Source: Catalinimonas niigatensis (GTDB lineage Bacteria; Bacteroidota; Bacteroidia; Cytophagales; Cyclobacteriaceae). Taken from it: a stretch of DNA of 64,000 bases. Shown here piece after piece: positions 54,754-62,060 of the stretch (within the stretch, counting starts at the first letter, position 1; every line of letters starts with the position of its first letter). The notes below the pieces were generated by a model, which was not told the origin of the DNA, made no database searches, and saw nothing but the letters and a program-made list of their open reading frames with translations. Location of the stretch: contig NZ_CP119422.1 of the NCBI RefSeq assembly GCF_030506285.1, positions 5,195,501 to 5,259,500 of the forward strand, read 5' to 3'. Position numbers and translations under genes: made by a program.

Positions 54754-55683
54754 ATGAAAAACTATCTGTTCCTCTATTTGCTGTTCATTTCTATCTCTTC
54801 ATTTGCGCAAAACAAAGAAGTCTGCTTTACCATTGATGATTTGCCGGTCGTGAATTATGGTAATAATGACGAAGACTATCTGCGAGACATCACCCAAAAA
54901 CTGATTACCACTTTTGATAATTACGGTATTCCTGCCATTGGCTTTGTCAATGAAAGTAAATTGTATCAGCAACAGACTTTACATCCGATTCAGGTGCAAC
55001 TGCTTGAAATGTGGCTTAAGAGTGGTTATGAACTGGGCAACCATTCCTATTCTCATATGAATTTTCATCAGGTGAGCTTTGAGGACTATACCGCTGATAT
55101 CCTCAAAGGCGAAAAGATTAGCAAAGCTTTGTCAAAGAATTATGAGCGGGAATATCTCTACTTCCGGCATCCTTATTTGAGGGTAGGTTTAACCAAAGCA
55201 AAGCATGATTCATTAAACCATTTCTTACAGCAGCATGGCTACCTGGAAGCTCCGGTTACGATTGACAATGATGATTATCTGTTTGCGAAAGCTTATCATG
55301 TTGCCCTCACGCAAAAAGATTCGGCCATGATGCAAAATATCGGAGAGGACTATATCACTTATATGGAAGACAAAATAAAGTTTTATGAAAAACTGTCAGA
55401 TCAGTTGTGGGGCAGAAACATCAAGCATATTCTTCTGCTGCATGCCAATAAAATCAATGCGGAATATCTGGATGAACTGGCCGAGATGTATCAGCGCCAC
55501 GGCTATGATTTTATTTCACTCACAGAAGCCCTTACTGACGAAGTTTACAAAGAAGAAATTAGCCGCTACGGTGATTGGGGCATCTCCTGGATTGATCGCT
55601 GGGCATTGAGCAAGGGCAAAAAAGGAGAATTTTTTGCTGAAGATCCGGAGACTCCTGAATATGTGCAGGAACTGGCACAATAA
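54754..55683 (+). CDS. Exported polysaccharide deacetylase
   Basis: A 309-residue NodB-homology deacetylase with Sec signal (cleavage near SFAQN). Metal and catalytic motifs: EVCFTIDDLPVVNYG (catalytic base and metal Asp in TIDD), LGNHSYSHMNFH (HxxxH metal ligands) and YFRHPYLRVG (motif 3). The C-terminal half carries ILLLHANKINAEYLDELA (motif with His). It removes N- or O-acetyl groups from a cell-surface or dietary polysaccharide; the substrate is not deducible. It lies between the beta-lactamase and the DUF1080 gene on the same strand. Confidence 0.9.
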   Translation: MKNYLFLYLLFISISSFAQNKEVCFTIDDLPVVNYGNNDEDYLRDITQKLITTFDNYGIPAIGFVNESKLYQQQTLHPIQVQLLEMWLKSGYELGNHSYSHMNFHQVSFEDYTADILKGEKISKALSKNYEREYLYFRHPYLRVGLTKAKHDSLNHFLQQHGYLEAPVTIDNDDYLFAKAYHVALTQKDSAMMQNIGEDYITYMEDKIKFYEKLSDQLWGRNIKHILLLHANKINAEYLDELAEMYQRHGYDFISLTEALTDEVYKEEISRYGDWGISWIDRWALSKGKKGEFFAEDPETPEYVQELAQ

Positions 55684-55793
55684 AAAGAGTGTGTTTCATT
55701 CAGATAAAGGTATTCCAGGCTTGATGATTACCGATTTTTTGCTCATTTTGAACACATTGTCACAAATACAACTGGTAGCATACAACCAAAGCA

Positions 55794-56501
55794 ATGACCT
55801 ACAAAGCTTTTCTAATTCTTCTTTCTTTTTTTCTCAGCCTGGATTTTGTAAAGGCGCAGTCTGAGGAAGTTCTCCAGTTCAAACCGCTGTTTAATGGCAA
55901 AGATCTGAGTGGCTGGGTGGATGTCAATACTTCACCCGAGACCTGGAAGGTAAAAGATGGTGTGCTCATCTGCTCCGGCCTGCCTATCGGGGTGATGCGT
56001 ACCGATCGGCAGTATGAAAACTTTATTCTGGAAGTAGAATGGAAGCATATGGAAGCAGGAGGAAACTCAGGGGTTTTTGTCTGGAGTGAAGGCACACCCT
56101 TTGAAGATGATCCGCTTACCAAAGCCATTGAAGTGCAGATGCTGGAACTGGAATGGGCAGAGCAGCACAATCAAACTGATGCTTATGTGCATGGAGAGCT
56201 TTTTCCTACCATGGGCATGACAGCCATTCCTGATAATCCCCGGGGCATCCGCAGCAAATCCATTGAGAAAAGATGTAAAGGCAAAGGAGAGTGGAACAAA
56301 TATGTAGTTGTTTGTGTGGATGGTACGGTCAAACTGTCGGTCAATGGAAAGTTTGTGAATGGACTGCGGGCTTCGGAACGCAAGAAAGGTTACATCTGTC
56401 TGGAAGCCGAAGGTGCCGAGATTCACTTCCGCAATATCAGAATTATGGAGCTACCTCCGGGAGTCACTACCGCTGCCCAGACTGCGCCTCTGGTAGACTA
56501 A
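55794..56501 (+). CDS. DUF1080 (3-keto-disaccharide hydrolase domain) protein
   Basis: A 235-residue exported protein (signal [16 protein letters not shown]). The DUF1080/concanavalin-like fold is seen in [71 protein letters not shown] and [19 protein letters not shown]. Members have been linked to hydrolysis of 3-keto-glucosides. With the isomerase-like gene at 52880 this suggests a periplasmic 3-keto-sugar pathway, though the oxidoreductase that would start it is not in the window. Confidence 0.9.
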   Translation: MTYKAFLILLSFFLSLDFVKAQSEEVLQFKPLFNGKDLSGWVDVNTSPETWKVKDGVLICSGLPIGVMRTDRQYENFILEVEWKHMEAGGNSGVFVWSEGTPFEDDPLTKAIEVQMLELEWAEQHNQTDAYVHGELFPTMGMTAIPDNPRGIRSKSIEKRCKGKGEWNKYVVVCVDGTVKLSVNGKFVNGLRASERKKGYICLEAEGAEIHFRNIRIMELPPGVTTAAQTAPLVD

Positions 56502-56557
56502 AATCCATACTTTTGGCTTTAATGAAAACAGTTTTCCTCAAAGCATAATAGAATAGT

Positions 56558-57391
56558 ATGGAAAACATACTCATCACTGGTGCTACGGGAAATGTAGGAC
56601 AGGCCATACTACATCATTTTACTCCCAAGACCAGACAAAAGCTTTATCTGGCCAGTAGAAAAGCAGGAGAGAATCAATTGTATTTTGATTTTGAAAATCC
56701 TGAAGATTCAAAGGCCACACTTGCCAAAACAGATACGCTCTTTCTGCTCCGTCCTCCACAAATCTCAGATGTGAAGCAGTATTTTCAACCGCTGATCCGC
56801 CATGCCAAAGAAGCAGGAGTCAGGCACATTGTATTTTTGTCGGTGCAGGGAGCAGAGGATGTTTCTTTCATTCCTCACGCCAAAATAGAGAAACTGATAC
56901 AGGCCAGTGGTATCGCTTATACCTTCATTCGTCCGAGCTATTTTATACAAAACCTGAGCACCACCCTGCTTCAGGATATTCAGGAACATGATCGCATCTT
57001 TTTACCCGCCGGAAAAGCAAAATTTCTATGGGTAGATGTGATGGATATTGGCAAAGCCATAGCAGCAATACTACAGGATGTAGCTGCCCATCGCAATCAG
57101 GCCTATACGATTACCGGCAATGAACTTTATACTTTTGAGGAAGTAGCCCAAATGCTTACCAAAGTACTGGGTAGAAAGATTGATTATATTAGTCCTAACT
57201 TGCTGCGGTTTTACTTCTCTAAAAAGAAAGTAGGGATAAAGCCCGCTTTCATCTTCGTCATGATCATGCTGCATTTTCTGCCCCGCTTTCAAAAAGCCCC
57301 CCAGATCAGCAGTAACCTTACAGAATTGACCGGAGATGCTCCCCTCACTTTGCAGGATTTTATGCAAAGGAATAAAGCAGTTTGGCAATAG
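56558..57391 (+). CDS. NmrA-like NAD(P)-binding SDR protein
   Basis: A 277-residue atypical short-chain dehydrogenase of the NmrA/quinone-reductase type. The Rossmann motif ITGATGNVGQAIL (GxxGxxG) is at the N-terminus, then LFLLRPPQISD, GVRHIVFLSVQGAE, YTFIRPSYFIQNL (active-site region without Tyr-x3-Lys), VMDIGKAIAAIL and the late YTITGNELYTFEEVAQML. Such proteins act as redox sensors or NADPH-dependent quinone reductases. Starts 57 bases after the DUF1080 stop but looks functionally separate. Confidence 0.88.
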   Translation: MENILITGATGNVGQAILHHFTPKTRQKLYLASRKAGENQLYFDFENPEDSKATLAKTDTLFLLRPPQISDVKQYFQPLIRHAKEAGVRHIVFLSVQGAEDVSFIPHAKIEKLIQASGIAYTFIRPSYFIQNLSTTLLQDIQEHDRIFLPAGKAKFLWVDVMDIGKAIAAILQDVAAHRNQAYTITGNELYTFEEVAQMLTKVLGRKIDYISPNLLRFYFSKKKVGIKPAFIFVMIMLHFLPRFQKAPQISSNLTELTGDAPLTLQDFMQRNKAVWQ

Positions 57392-57457
57392 TATCAGAGG
57401 TCAGACAGAAACTTATCTGTTTTTCATCCAAATTCAAGCTTATGATTATTGTGGGTC

Positions 57458-57814
57458 TTAGGCTCTGCTGTGTCTCATTCTTAGCCATCCAAACAGCGTC
57501 ACGACCAACAGGTTGAATCCACAACTATACATCATGACTTGAAAATAGTCAGTTTGGTAGTGATCGTAAATCATGAATACCATCAGTCCATAAAAAAGTA
57601 CCATTCCTGCCAATGATTCAAATAAATGATTTCTGTCCTTATTCATCATTTTAGGCAAATAAAGCGTCAGGGCAGGGACGATCATAAACCAAAAGAGTAA
57701 TAGCGTGAAGATATTCCAGCCGACTAATAAAGAAAAGGGAATCAAAACCATCGCAAGCCCAATGGTAACAATGCATATTCCCTTCCATGGATTCTTTAAT
57801 ACCAAGCTTCTCAT
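57458..57814 (-). CDS. Hypothetical four-helix membrane protein
   Basis: A 118-residue integral membrane protein with four hydrophobic helices (about residues 13-31, 33-52, 66-82, 86-108) and a basic C-terminus (LRMRHSRA). No functional motif. Convergent with the NmrA-like gene and divergent from the methyltransferase-like gene. I do not recognise the family. Confidence 0.75.
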   Translation of the reverse strand: MRSLVLKNPWKGICIVTIGLAMVLIPFSLLVGWNIFTLLLFWFMIVPALTLYLPKMMNKDRNHLFESLAGMVLFYGLMVFMIYDHYQTDYFQVMMYSCGFNLLVVTLFGWLRMRHSRA

Positions 57815-57855
57815 ATCTTTATGTTTTAATTGACTCTACTAAAGTTTATTTAACC

Positions 57856-57893
57856 TTAAACGTTTAACCTAGACCCTGAACTTGTTTCAGGGT
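57856..57893. repeat. Palindromes, REP-like
   Basis: TTAAACGTTTAA (57856-57867) is a perfect 12-base palindrome; ACCCTGAA-CTTGT-TTCAGGGT (57873-57893) is a perfect 8-base hairpin of the type found dispersed in many bacterial genomes. Both lie in the divergent gap before the methyltransferase gene and could be regulatory or a repeat insertion. Confidence 0.5.
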
Positions 57894-57910
57894 AAACTTC
57901 TAAACTAACT

Positions 57911-58591
57911 ATGGCCTTTGAACTCAAAAATGTAGTGCCCTGGGGCAGAAATCTGGAAGAATATACAAAAATGTTTGCCTTATCCGAAATGGATTTGCAG
58001 CAAAAGGTCATCAGCTTTGGGGATGGGCCAGCCAGTTTTAATGCTGAAATGACCGCACAACAGCATTCAGTTATTTCTTTAGACCCTGTATACCAGTTTT
58101 CCCGAGAGGAAATACAGCGTCGCATTGCGGAAACCAAAGAAGTAGTGATCACGCAGACCAGGAAGAATAAAGCTAATTTTGTCTGGAAGCATATCAAAGA
58201 TGTGGATGAACTGGCGCGTATCCGTATGGAAGCAATGCAAAGTTTCCTCAGTGATTTTGAAGCAGGCAAACAGGAAGGAAGATACATTACCCATACTTTG
58301 CCTGAACGCACTCATTTTGCTGATTTGAGCTTTGACATTGGCCTAAGCTCACACTTCCTCATTTTGTACGATCAACTGGGTTTAGACTTTCATCTTCAGT
58401 CTATTACTGAAATGCTGCGCCTTTGCCGGGAGCTTCGTATCTTTCCTTTGCTGAACCTCAATGCAGAAAAATCCGATGTGCTGGATGGGATCATCAACCA
58501 TTTTGCCCCTGAATACACCCTTGATATTGTACAGGTAGACTATGAGTTCCAGAAGAATGGCAACGAAATGTTGAGGATCAAACGAAAATAA
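57911..58591 (+). CDS. SAM-dependent methyltransferase-like protein
   Basis: A 226-residue cytoplasmic protein with a class I methyltransferase-like layout: VISFGDGPASFNAEMTAQQH replaces motif I, followed by SVISLDPVYQFS (acidic strand 2 end), then LSFDIGLSSHFLILYDQLG as motif II/post-I and MLRLCRELRIFPLLNLN. Strongly similar proteins are annotated as methyltransferases in proteobacteria and Bacteroidota by recollection. The glycine loop is intact enough for SAM binding. Substrate unknown. Confidence 0.75.
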   Translation: MAFELKNVVPWGRNLEEYTKMFALSEMDLQQKVISFGDGPASFNAEMTAQQHSVISLDPVYQFSREEIQRRIAETKEVVITQTRKNKANFVWKHIKDVDELARIRMEAMQSFLSDFEAGKQEGRYITHTLPERTHFADLSFDIGLSSHFLILYDQLGLDFHLQSITEMLRLCRELRIFPLLNLNAEKSDVLDGIINHFAPEYTLDIVQVDYEFQKNGNEMLRIKRK

Positions 58592-58685
58592 TGACTTCCT
58601 AAAACTGTTGAAAGATTGTCAGCTTCATTGTGATCAGTTAGAGTAAAGTAAGTTTGATATACGCCACTTATCTATTCTTAAGTTT

Positions 58686-58949
58686 TTATTCAGGAAAGTT
58701 CTGATAAAGCTCTTTTCTATTCTTGAATCTGGCAAGTATCACCTTCTTGTTGAGATAATAAAACCCTATTCTGTAATCTCCAATCCGTATACGGTAAGCA
58801 TTAGTACTACCTTTTAATTTTTTCACATTTTTGATCTCAGCTAATTTCTGAGCTTGCTGGATATTGAGAATGGCCTGTTTGATTTTTTGCTTTAAGAGCT
58901 GTCCTTTATCTTTTTCCTTTTCAAAAGTACTCCGTACCTCAATAATCAT
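58686..58949 (-). CDS. RelE/ParE-superfamily toxin
   Basis: An 87-residue toxin of the RelE/ParE fold: basic N-terminal helices (KEKDKGQLLKQKIKQAI), KKLKGSTNAYRIRIGDYRIG, FYYLNKKVILARFKNRKELY. RelE toxins cleave mRNA in the ribosome A site; ParE relatives poison gyrase, and sequence alone does not decide. Its ATG overlaps the stop of the upstream antitoxin frame (TCATGA), the usual coupled arrangement. The antitoxin frame carries an amber codon, which raises the question of whether this toxin is still made or active. Confidence 0.85.
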   Translation of the reverse strand: MIIEVRSTFEKEKDKGQLLKQKIKQAILNIQQAQKLAEIKNVKKLKGSTNAYRIRIGDYRIGFYYLNKKVILARFKNRKELYQNFPE

Positions 58950-59143
58950 GAGTCAAGGTAGTTCATAATGTTTTCCAAAGGCACATTTTCATCATCTGCG
59001 GTTTCACTCATGGCTTTTAGTAATCCCAGATCCTCTTTTTCTTCATCCGTGAGCTCTTTGTAGGGAAGCTTCATTTTTTTTAGCAGTGTTTTGATGAGCT
59101 CTAAATCTTTCTTGTTTTCCGGCTAAATAAGAATGCTATTCAT
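58946..59143 (-). pseudogene. Antitoxin gene interrupted by an amber codon
   Basis: The frame starts ATG at 59143 and reads MNSILI, then TAG (59125-59123), then PENKKDLELIKTLLKKMK and on to EEKEDLGLLKAMSE and the terminal NIMNYLDS before TGA, overlapping the toxin start. Total 65 sense codons plus the amber. The context fits a Gln codon (CAG, giving the usual ILIQPENK of Bacteroidota antitoxins) changed to TAG by one transition. A restart at the Met at codon 24 (59074) would yield a 42-residue product retaining the C-terminal toxin-binding part but losing the start of the DNA-binding region. Confidence 0.75.
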
Positions 59144-59237
59144 AGTATCTCACTTTTTAGTTTTCAATAAAGAAATTTAAGCAATAATTGTGGCATTTCT
59201 TTAGGGATTTACTTTGATTACACCTTTTATCCTTATT

Positions 59238-59822
59238 ATGATCTTTGATAATTTCTGGACATTTACCGCTCAGTTTGTCTCCTTTTCCAGCCAGGAAAAA
59301 GAACAGATCAAGCGACAGTTTACCATCCGGGATGTGCCCAAACATCATGTACTCATTGACATTGGGCAGGTAGCTGATGAAATCTATTTTATCAATAAAG
59401 GCTGCATGCGTTTTTATTACCTTACCGAAGAGGGTGAGGAAGTCACCGGCTTTATCTTTCTGGAAAATATGATGGCAGGCTCCTCCGAAAGCTTCTTCTC
59501 CCGTATTCCCAGCAGCCAGGTGGTAGAAACTTTAGAAGAGAGTGAACTTCTGGTAGTCACCCATAACAGTCTGGAACAACTCTATTCCAGTGTACCAAAG
59601 ATGAATATACTCGTCAGGAAGATACTGGAACAAAGAATGGCTTTTGCGCAGAAAGTAGTGGCTTCCCTGATCATCCATAAGCCTCAGGACCGATACAGCA
59701 GTTATCAGCAATTGCATCCCGACCTGGAAAACCGTATCCCCCAACATATCCTCGCCAGTTATATGGGCATCACTCCGGTCTCATTAAGCCGAATCCGTAA
59801 AAGACTGAGCAAGGGGGAGTAA
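59238..59822 (+). CDS. Crp/Fnr family transcription regulator
   Basis: About 194 residues from the ATG at 59238 (the TTG at 59214 is also in frame). The N-terminal cyclic-nucleotide-binding-like barrel shows HHVLIDIGQVADEIYFINKG and FYYLTEEGEEVTGFIFLENM, and the C-terminal region, residues about 140-190, carries a winged helix-turn-helix including LASYMGITPVSLSRIRKRL. The Arg-Cys cAMP-binding pair is not evident, so the ligand is unlikely to be cAMP. Bacteroidota have many such regulators in this short form. Target genes unknown. Confidence 0.9.
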   Translation: MIFDNFWTFTAQFVSFSSQEKEQIKRQFTIRDVPKHHVLIDIGQVADEIYFINKGCMRFYYLTEEGEEVTGFIFLENMMAGSSESFFSRIPSSQVVETLEESELLVVTHNSLEQLYSSVPKMNILVRKILEQRMAFAQKVVASLIIHKPQDRYSSYQQLHPDLENRIPQHILASYMGITPVSLSRIRKRLSKGE

Positions 59823-59890
59823 TTCACTGACTTCGTAGCGGAAATTTGACCTTTAATTCGTAATTTATATTTTCCATAAAATATTGAATA

Positions 59891-60160
59891 ATGAAGAACC
59901 AGAGTAAAATAGAAGAATTGTTGGCTGACCTCCTGAAGAGTAATGATAGGCAGGAAGGCAGACTTACGAATGTAGAAAATGGTATTGAAGGATTACGAAA
60001 GGATATGAACAATAACTTCACGCACTTGGACATGAACTTTAAAATGATGCTGAAGCTCTTTGAGCAGATGAATGAGAAGTTTGACAAAGTCATTGATTTT
60101 GAAAGTAAGTTTAAGCAACTGGAGGAAAGGGTAAAGTCTTTGGAAAATCGTGTACAATAA
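59891..60160 (+). CDS. Small coiled-coil protein
   Basis: An 89-residue protein made of heptad repeats: IEELLADLLKSNDRQEGRL, VENGIEGLRKDMNNNFTHLD and a C-terminal FKQLEERVKSLENRV. No membrane segment or signal. Likely forms a parallel coiled-coil oligomer. Function unknown; it is independent of neighbours. Confidence 0.7.
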   Translation: MKNQSKIEELLADLLKSNDRQEGRLTNVENGIEGLRKDMNNNFTHLDMNFKMMLKLFEQMNEKFDKVIDFESKFKQLEERVKSLENRVQ

Positions 60161-60314
60161 TCTTATTGCTTATATACTTTCAAATCAAAGTGGACTAGCT
60201 TCTAAAAACATAATTGGTTTTATGTTTCTTTCATGTGATGGCTTATGGGAATTTAATTATTTTTCAGTTGATGTCAGTAGCAAAATGAAAGTATACAATA
60301 TTTGGCAGAATCAC

Positions 60315-61136
60315 TCAATAAGGAATTCTTTTAATGCCAAAATTCTTGGCATCTACTTGCATGTTGTATAATGATATATCTTCGTAACCCTTTACTGTTA
60401 GAAGGTTTTTAAATTCATTCTTTTGGTTTTCCTTTGTTCTTAAACCAAAATGCACTTCACATAATTGTTTCTTTTCAAAGGGTATGAAGCCGTTTGCGTC
60501 AAAGAAAATAGCCCTAATTTCCTCCTCATATTCCCAAACATGAGATTTACTGAAAATCCAAATGGGAAATAATTCTTCTTTTGAGCCCCAATATTTTATT
60601 GGTTTTAATTCTTTGATGTAATTAACATGAATTACAAAGAATTCTTTAGTCTGCATGAAATGCCGAAAGCCTAGACATATGCCCTTATGGTTATCAGCAT
60701 AATGGCTCCACATCAAAGCAATATCATTTTGCCCTGAGAAACAGCAAATTCCTGTGGTATTCTTGAGTCTTTGAAATTCACGTTTAATTATTTCATCAAA
60801 TTCTTTACGTGAGTCTGCGTTTCTATTGCTGAGAAACATATTCCTTCTCTCTCTTTCCTGACCACGATGTCGTCTGTTGATGAAATTTTTTAAGTCTTGC
60901 CTTGAAGTTTTAATCTCTATAGAGTCTAAAGTCAATTCAAAAGGGTCATTGAAATCATCTGCTAAACCAAATTTTAAGGTTGTGTTTTCTATGATTTTTT
61001 TGGCAGTGTCTAAACAGACATATTTGTAAAGTATATCAGTGTAAGGATTATAAACAACAAGGTTATGTTGATTAAGGAAAACTTGATTTGGCATGCACTT
61101 TATAAGTTCTAAAAGACAATAGTTTTGCTTTTCCAA
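60315..61136 (-). CDS. DUF2971 domain protein
   Basis: A 273-residue protein of the DUF2971 family: LYKYVCLDTAKKIIENTTLKF and LADDFNDPFELTLD at the N-terminal side, TGICCFSGQNDIALMWSHYADNHKGICLGF (in parts) in the centre, and IRAIFFDANGFIPFE. Family members are found in accessory and defence-associated islands; biochemical function is not established. The gene is noticeably more AT-rich than its neighbours, suggesting acquisition. The start may be at 61136 or an internal Met (61094). Confidence 0.85.
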   Translation of the reverse strand: MEKQNYCLLELIKCMPNQVFLNQHNLVVYNPYTDILYKYVCLDTAKKIIENTTLKFGLADDFNDPFELTLDSIEIKTSRQDLKNFINRRHRGQERERRNMFLSNRNADSRKEFDEIIKREFQRLKNTTGICCFSGQNDIALMWSHYADNHKGICLGFRHFMQTKEFFVIHVNYIKELKPIKYWGSKEELFPIWIFSKSHVWEYEEEIRAIFFDANGFIPFEKKQLCEVHFGLRTKENQKNEFKNLLTVKGYEDISLYNMQVDAKNFGIKRIPY

Positions 61137-61299
61137 TATAACAATACTATGTAAAGATTTAAGCTAAGAAGAGCCGTAATTGCACTGTGGAGAATTTTTA
61201 TAGCTAAATATCATTATCAATCCTCACCAATTTCTTTACAATTGTTAATGGAATAGACTGCGAATCAGGAGAACTTTGAGGAAACAAAAACAAGTAATC

Positions 61300-61731
61300 A
61301 TGAAAGAACTCAAAACCGAAATCATCCTGAATGCTCCCAAAGAACAAATCTGGAAAGTATTGACCGACTTCCCAAACTATGGCTCCTGGAACCCTTTTAT
61401 CGTCTCCATTGAAGGCAAGCCAGTACTTCACTGCCGACTCAAAAATACCCTGATGAGTAAAGGCAAGCCTATGGTCTTTACCCCTATAGTCACTCGCCTG
61501 GAAGAGAAGCACGCCTTTGAATGGTTAGGCTCCGGCTTATTGGGCACCTTCAAAGGAAGACATTACTTTATCCTGGAAGACATCGGCAACGGACAAACCA
61601 AACTGATCCACGGAGAGAAGTTTAGTGGTTTGCTCAGTGGCCCCGTACTCAAAATGATTGGCGACGATACCTTACTTAACTTCCAAAGTATGAACAAAGC
61701 CCTGAAAGCCAGGATAGAGCAGGAGGTTTAG
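61300..61731 (+). CDS. SRPBCC/polyketide-cyclase-like lipid-binding domain protein
   Basis: About 143 residues from the ATG at 61300 (TTG 61276 also in frame). The START/Bet v1-like fold is suggested by LKTEIILNAPKEQIWKVLTD, FPNYGSWNPFIVSIEG, ITRLEEKHAFEWLGSG-type strand segments and FILEDIGNGQTKLIHGEKFSG. Such proteins bind hydrophobic ligands. No enzyme motif. Substrate unknown. Confidence 0.85.
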   Translation: MKELKTEIILNAPKEQIWKVLTDFPNYGSWNPFIVSIEGKPVLHCRLKNTLMSKGKPMVFTPIVTRLEEKHAFEWLGSGLLGTFKGRHYFILEDIGNGQTKLIHGEKFSGLLSGPVLKMIGDDTLLNFQSMNKALKARIEQEV

Positions 61732-62060
61732 CTTCGGTGCACTGTTTTTTCCCCTCAGTCATCCCGTTAGGGATTCCGGCCTGGAGGGCTTTGCCACCCA
61801 GCAAGTCAAAATCCTGGTATTCAGAGCGAATAAGATCTCTACGCTGCGCTACGAGATGACAGCGAGGGGGTAAGTGAGATGACAATGAGGATTAGGCCAG
61901 GAGAAGCAGGCTTTTTTCTAAATCTAAAAACCACCATCCGGTAAAAAACAAAGTAGGGCAGGTTACAAAATAACATTCAGATTGACCAAGAACTGTAGGT
62001 TCTATCCTTCAAGTCAAGCCTGAACTTTATATTTTTAATCTAACACAACCTCAAAAAGCT
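61732..62060. repeat. Intergenic region with REP-like palindromic segments
   Basis: Contains CTCTACGCTGCGCTACGAG (61837-61855, imperfect palindrome) followed by AGATGACAGCG and a further GAGATGACAATGAGG, the type of ATGAC-ended palindromic repeat dispersed in many bacteria, and near 61757 an imperfect CCCGTTAGGGATTCCGG segment. No ORF. Part probably serves as promoter for the tyrosinase gene. Confidence 0.45.

Noticed and set aside
60150-60371. 73-codon plus-strand frame
   Set aside because: Overlaps the ends of two better supported genes and has no coding-like pattern.
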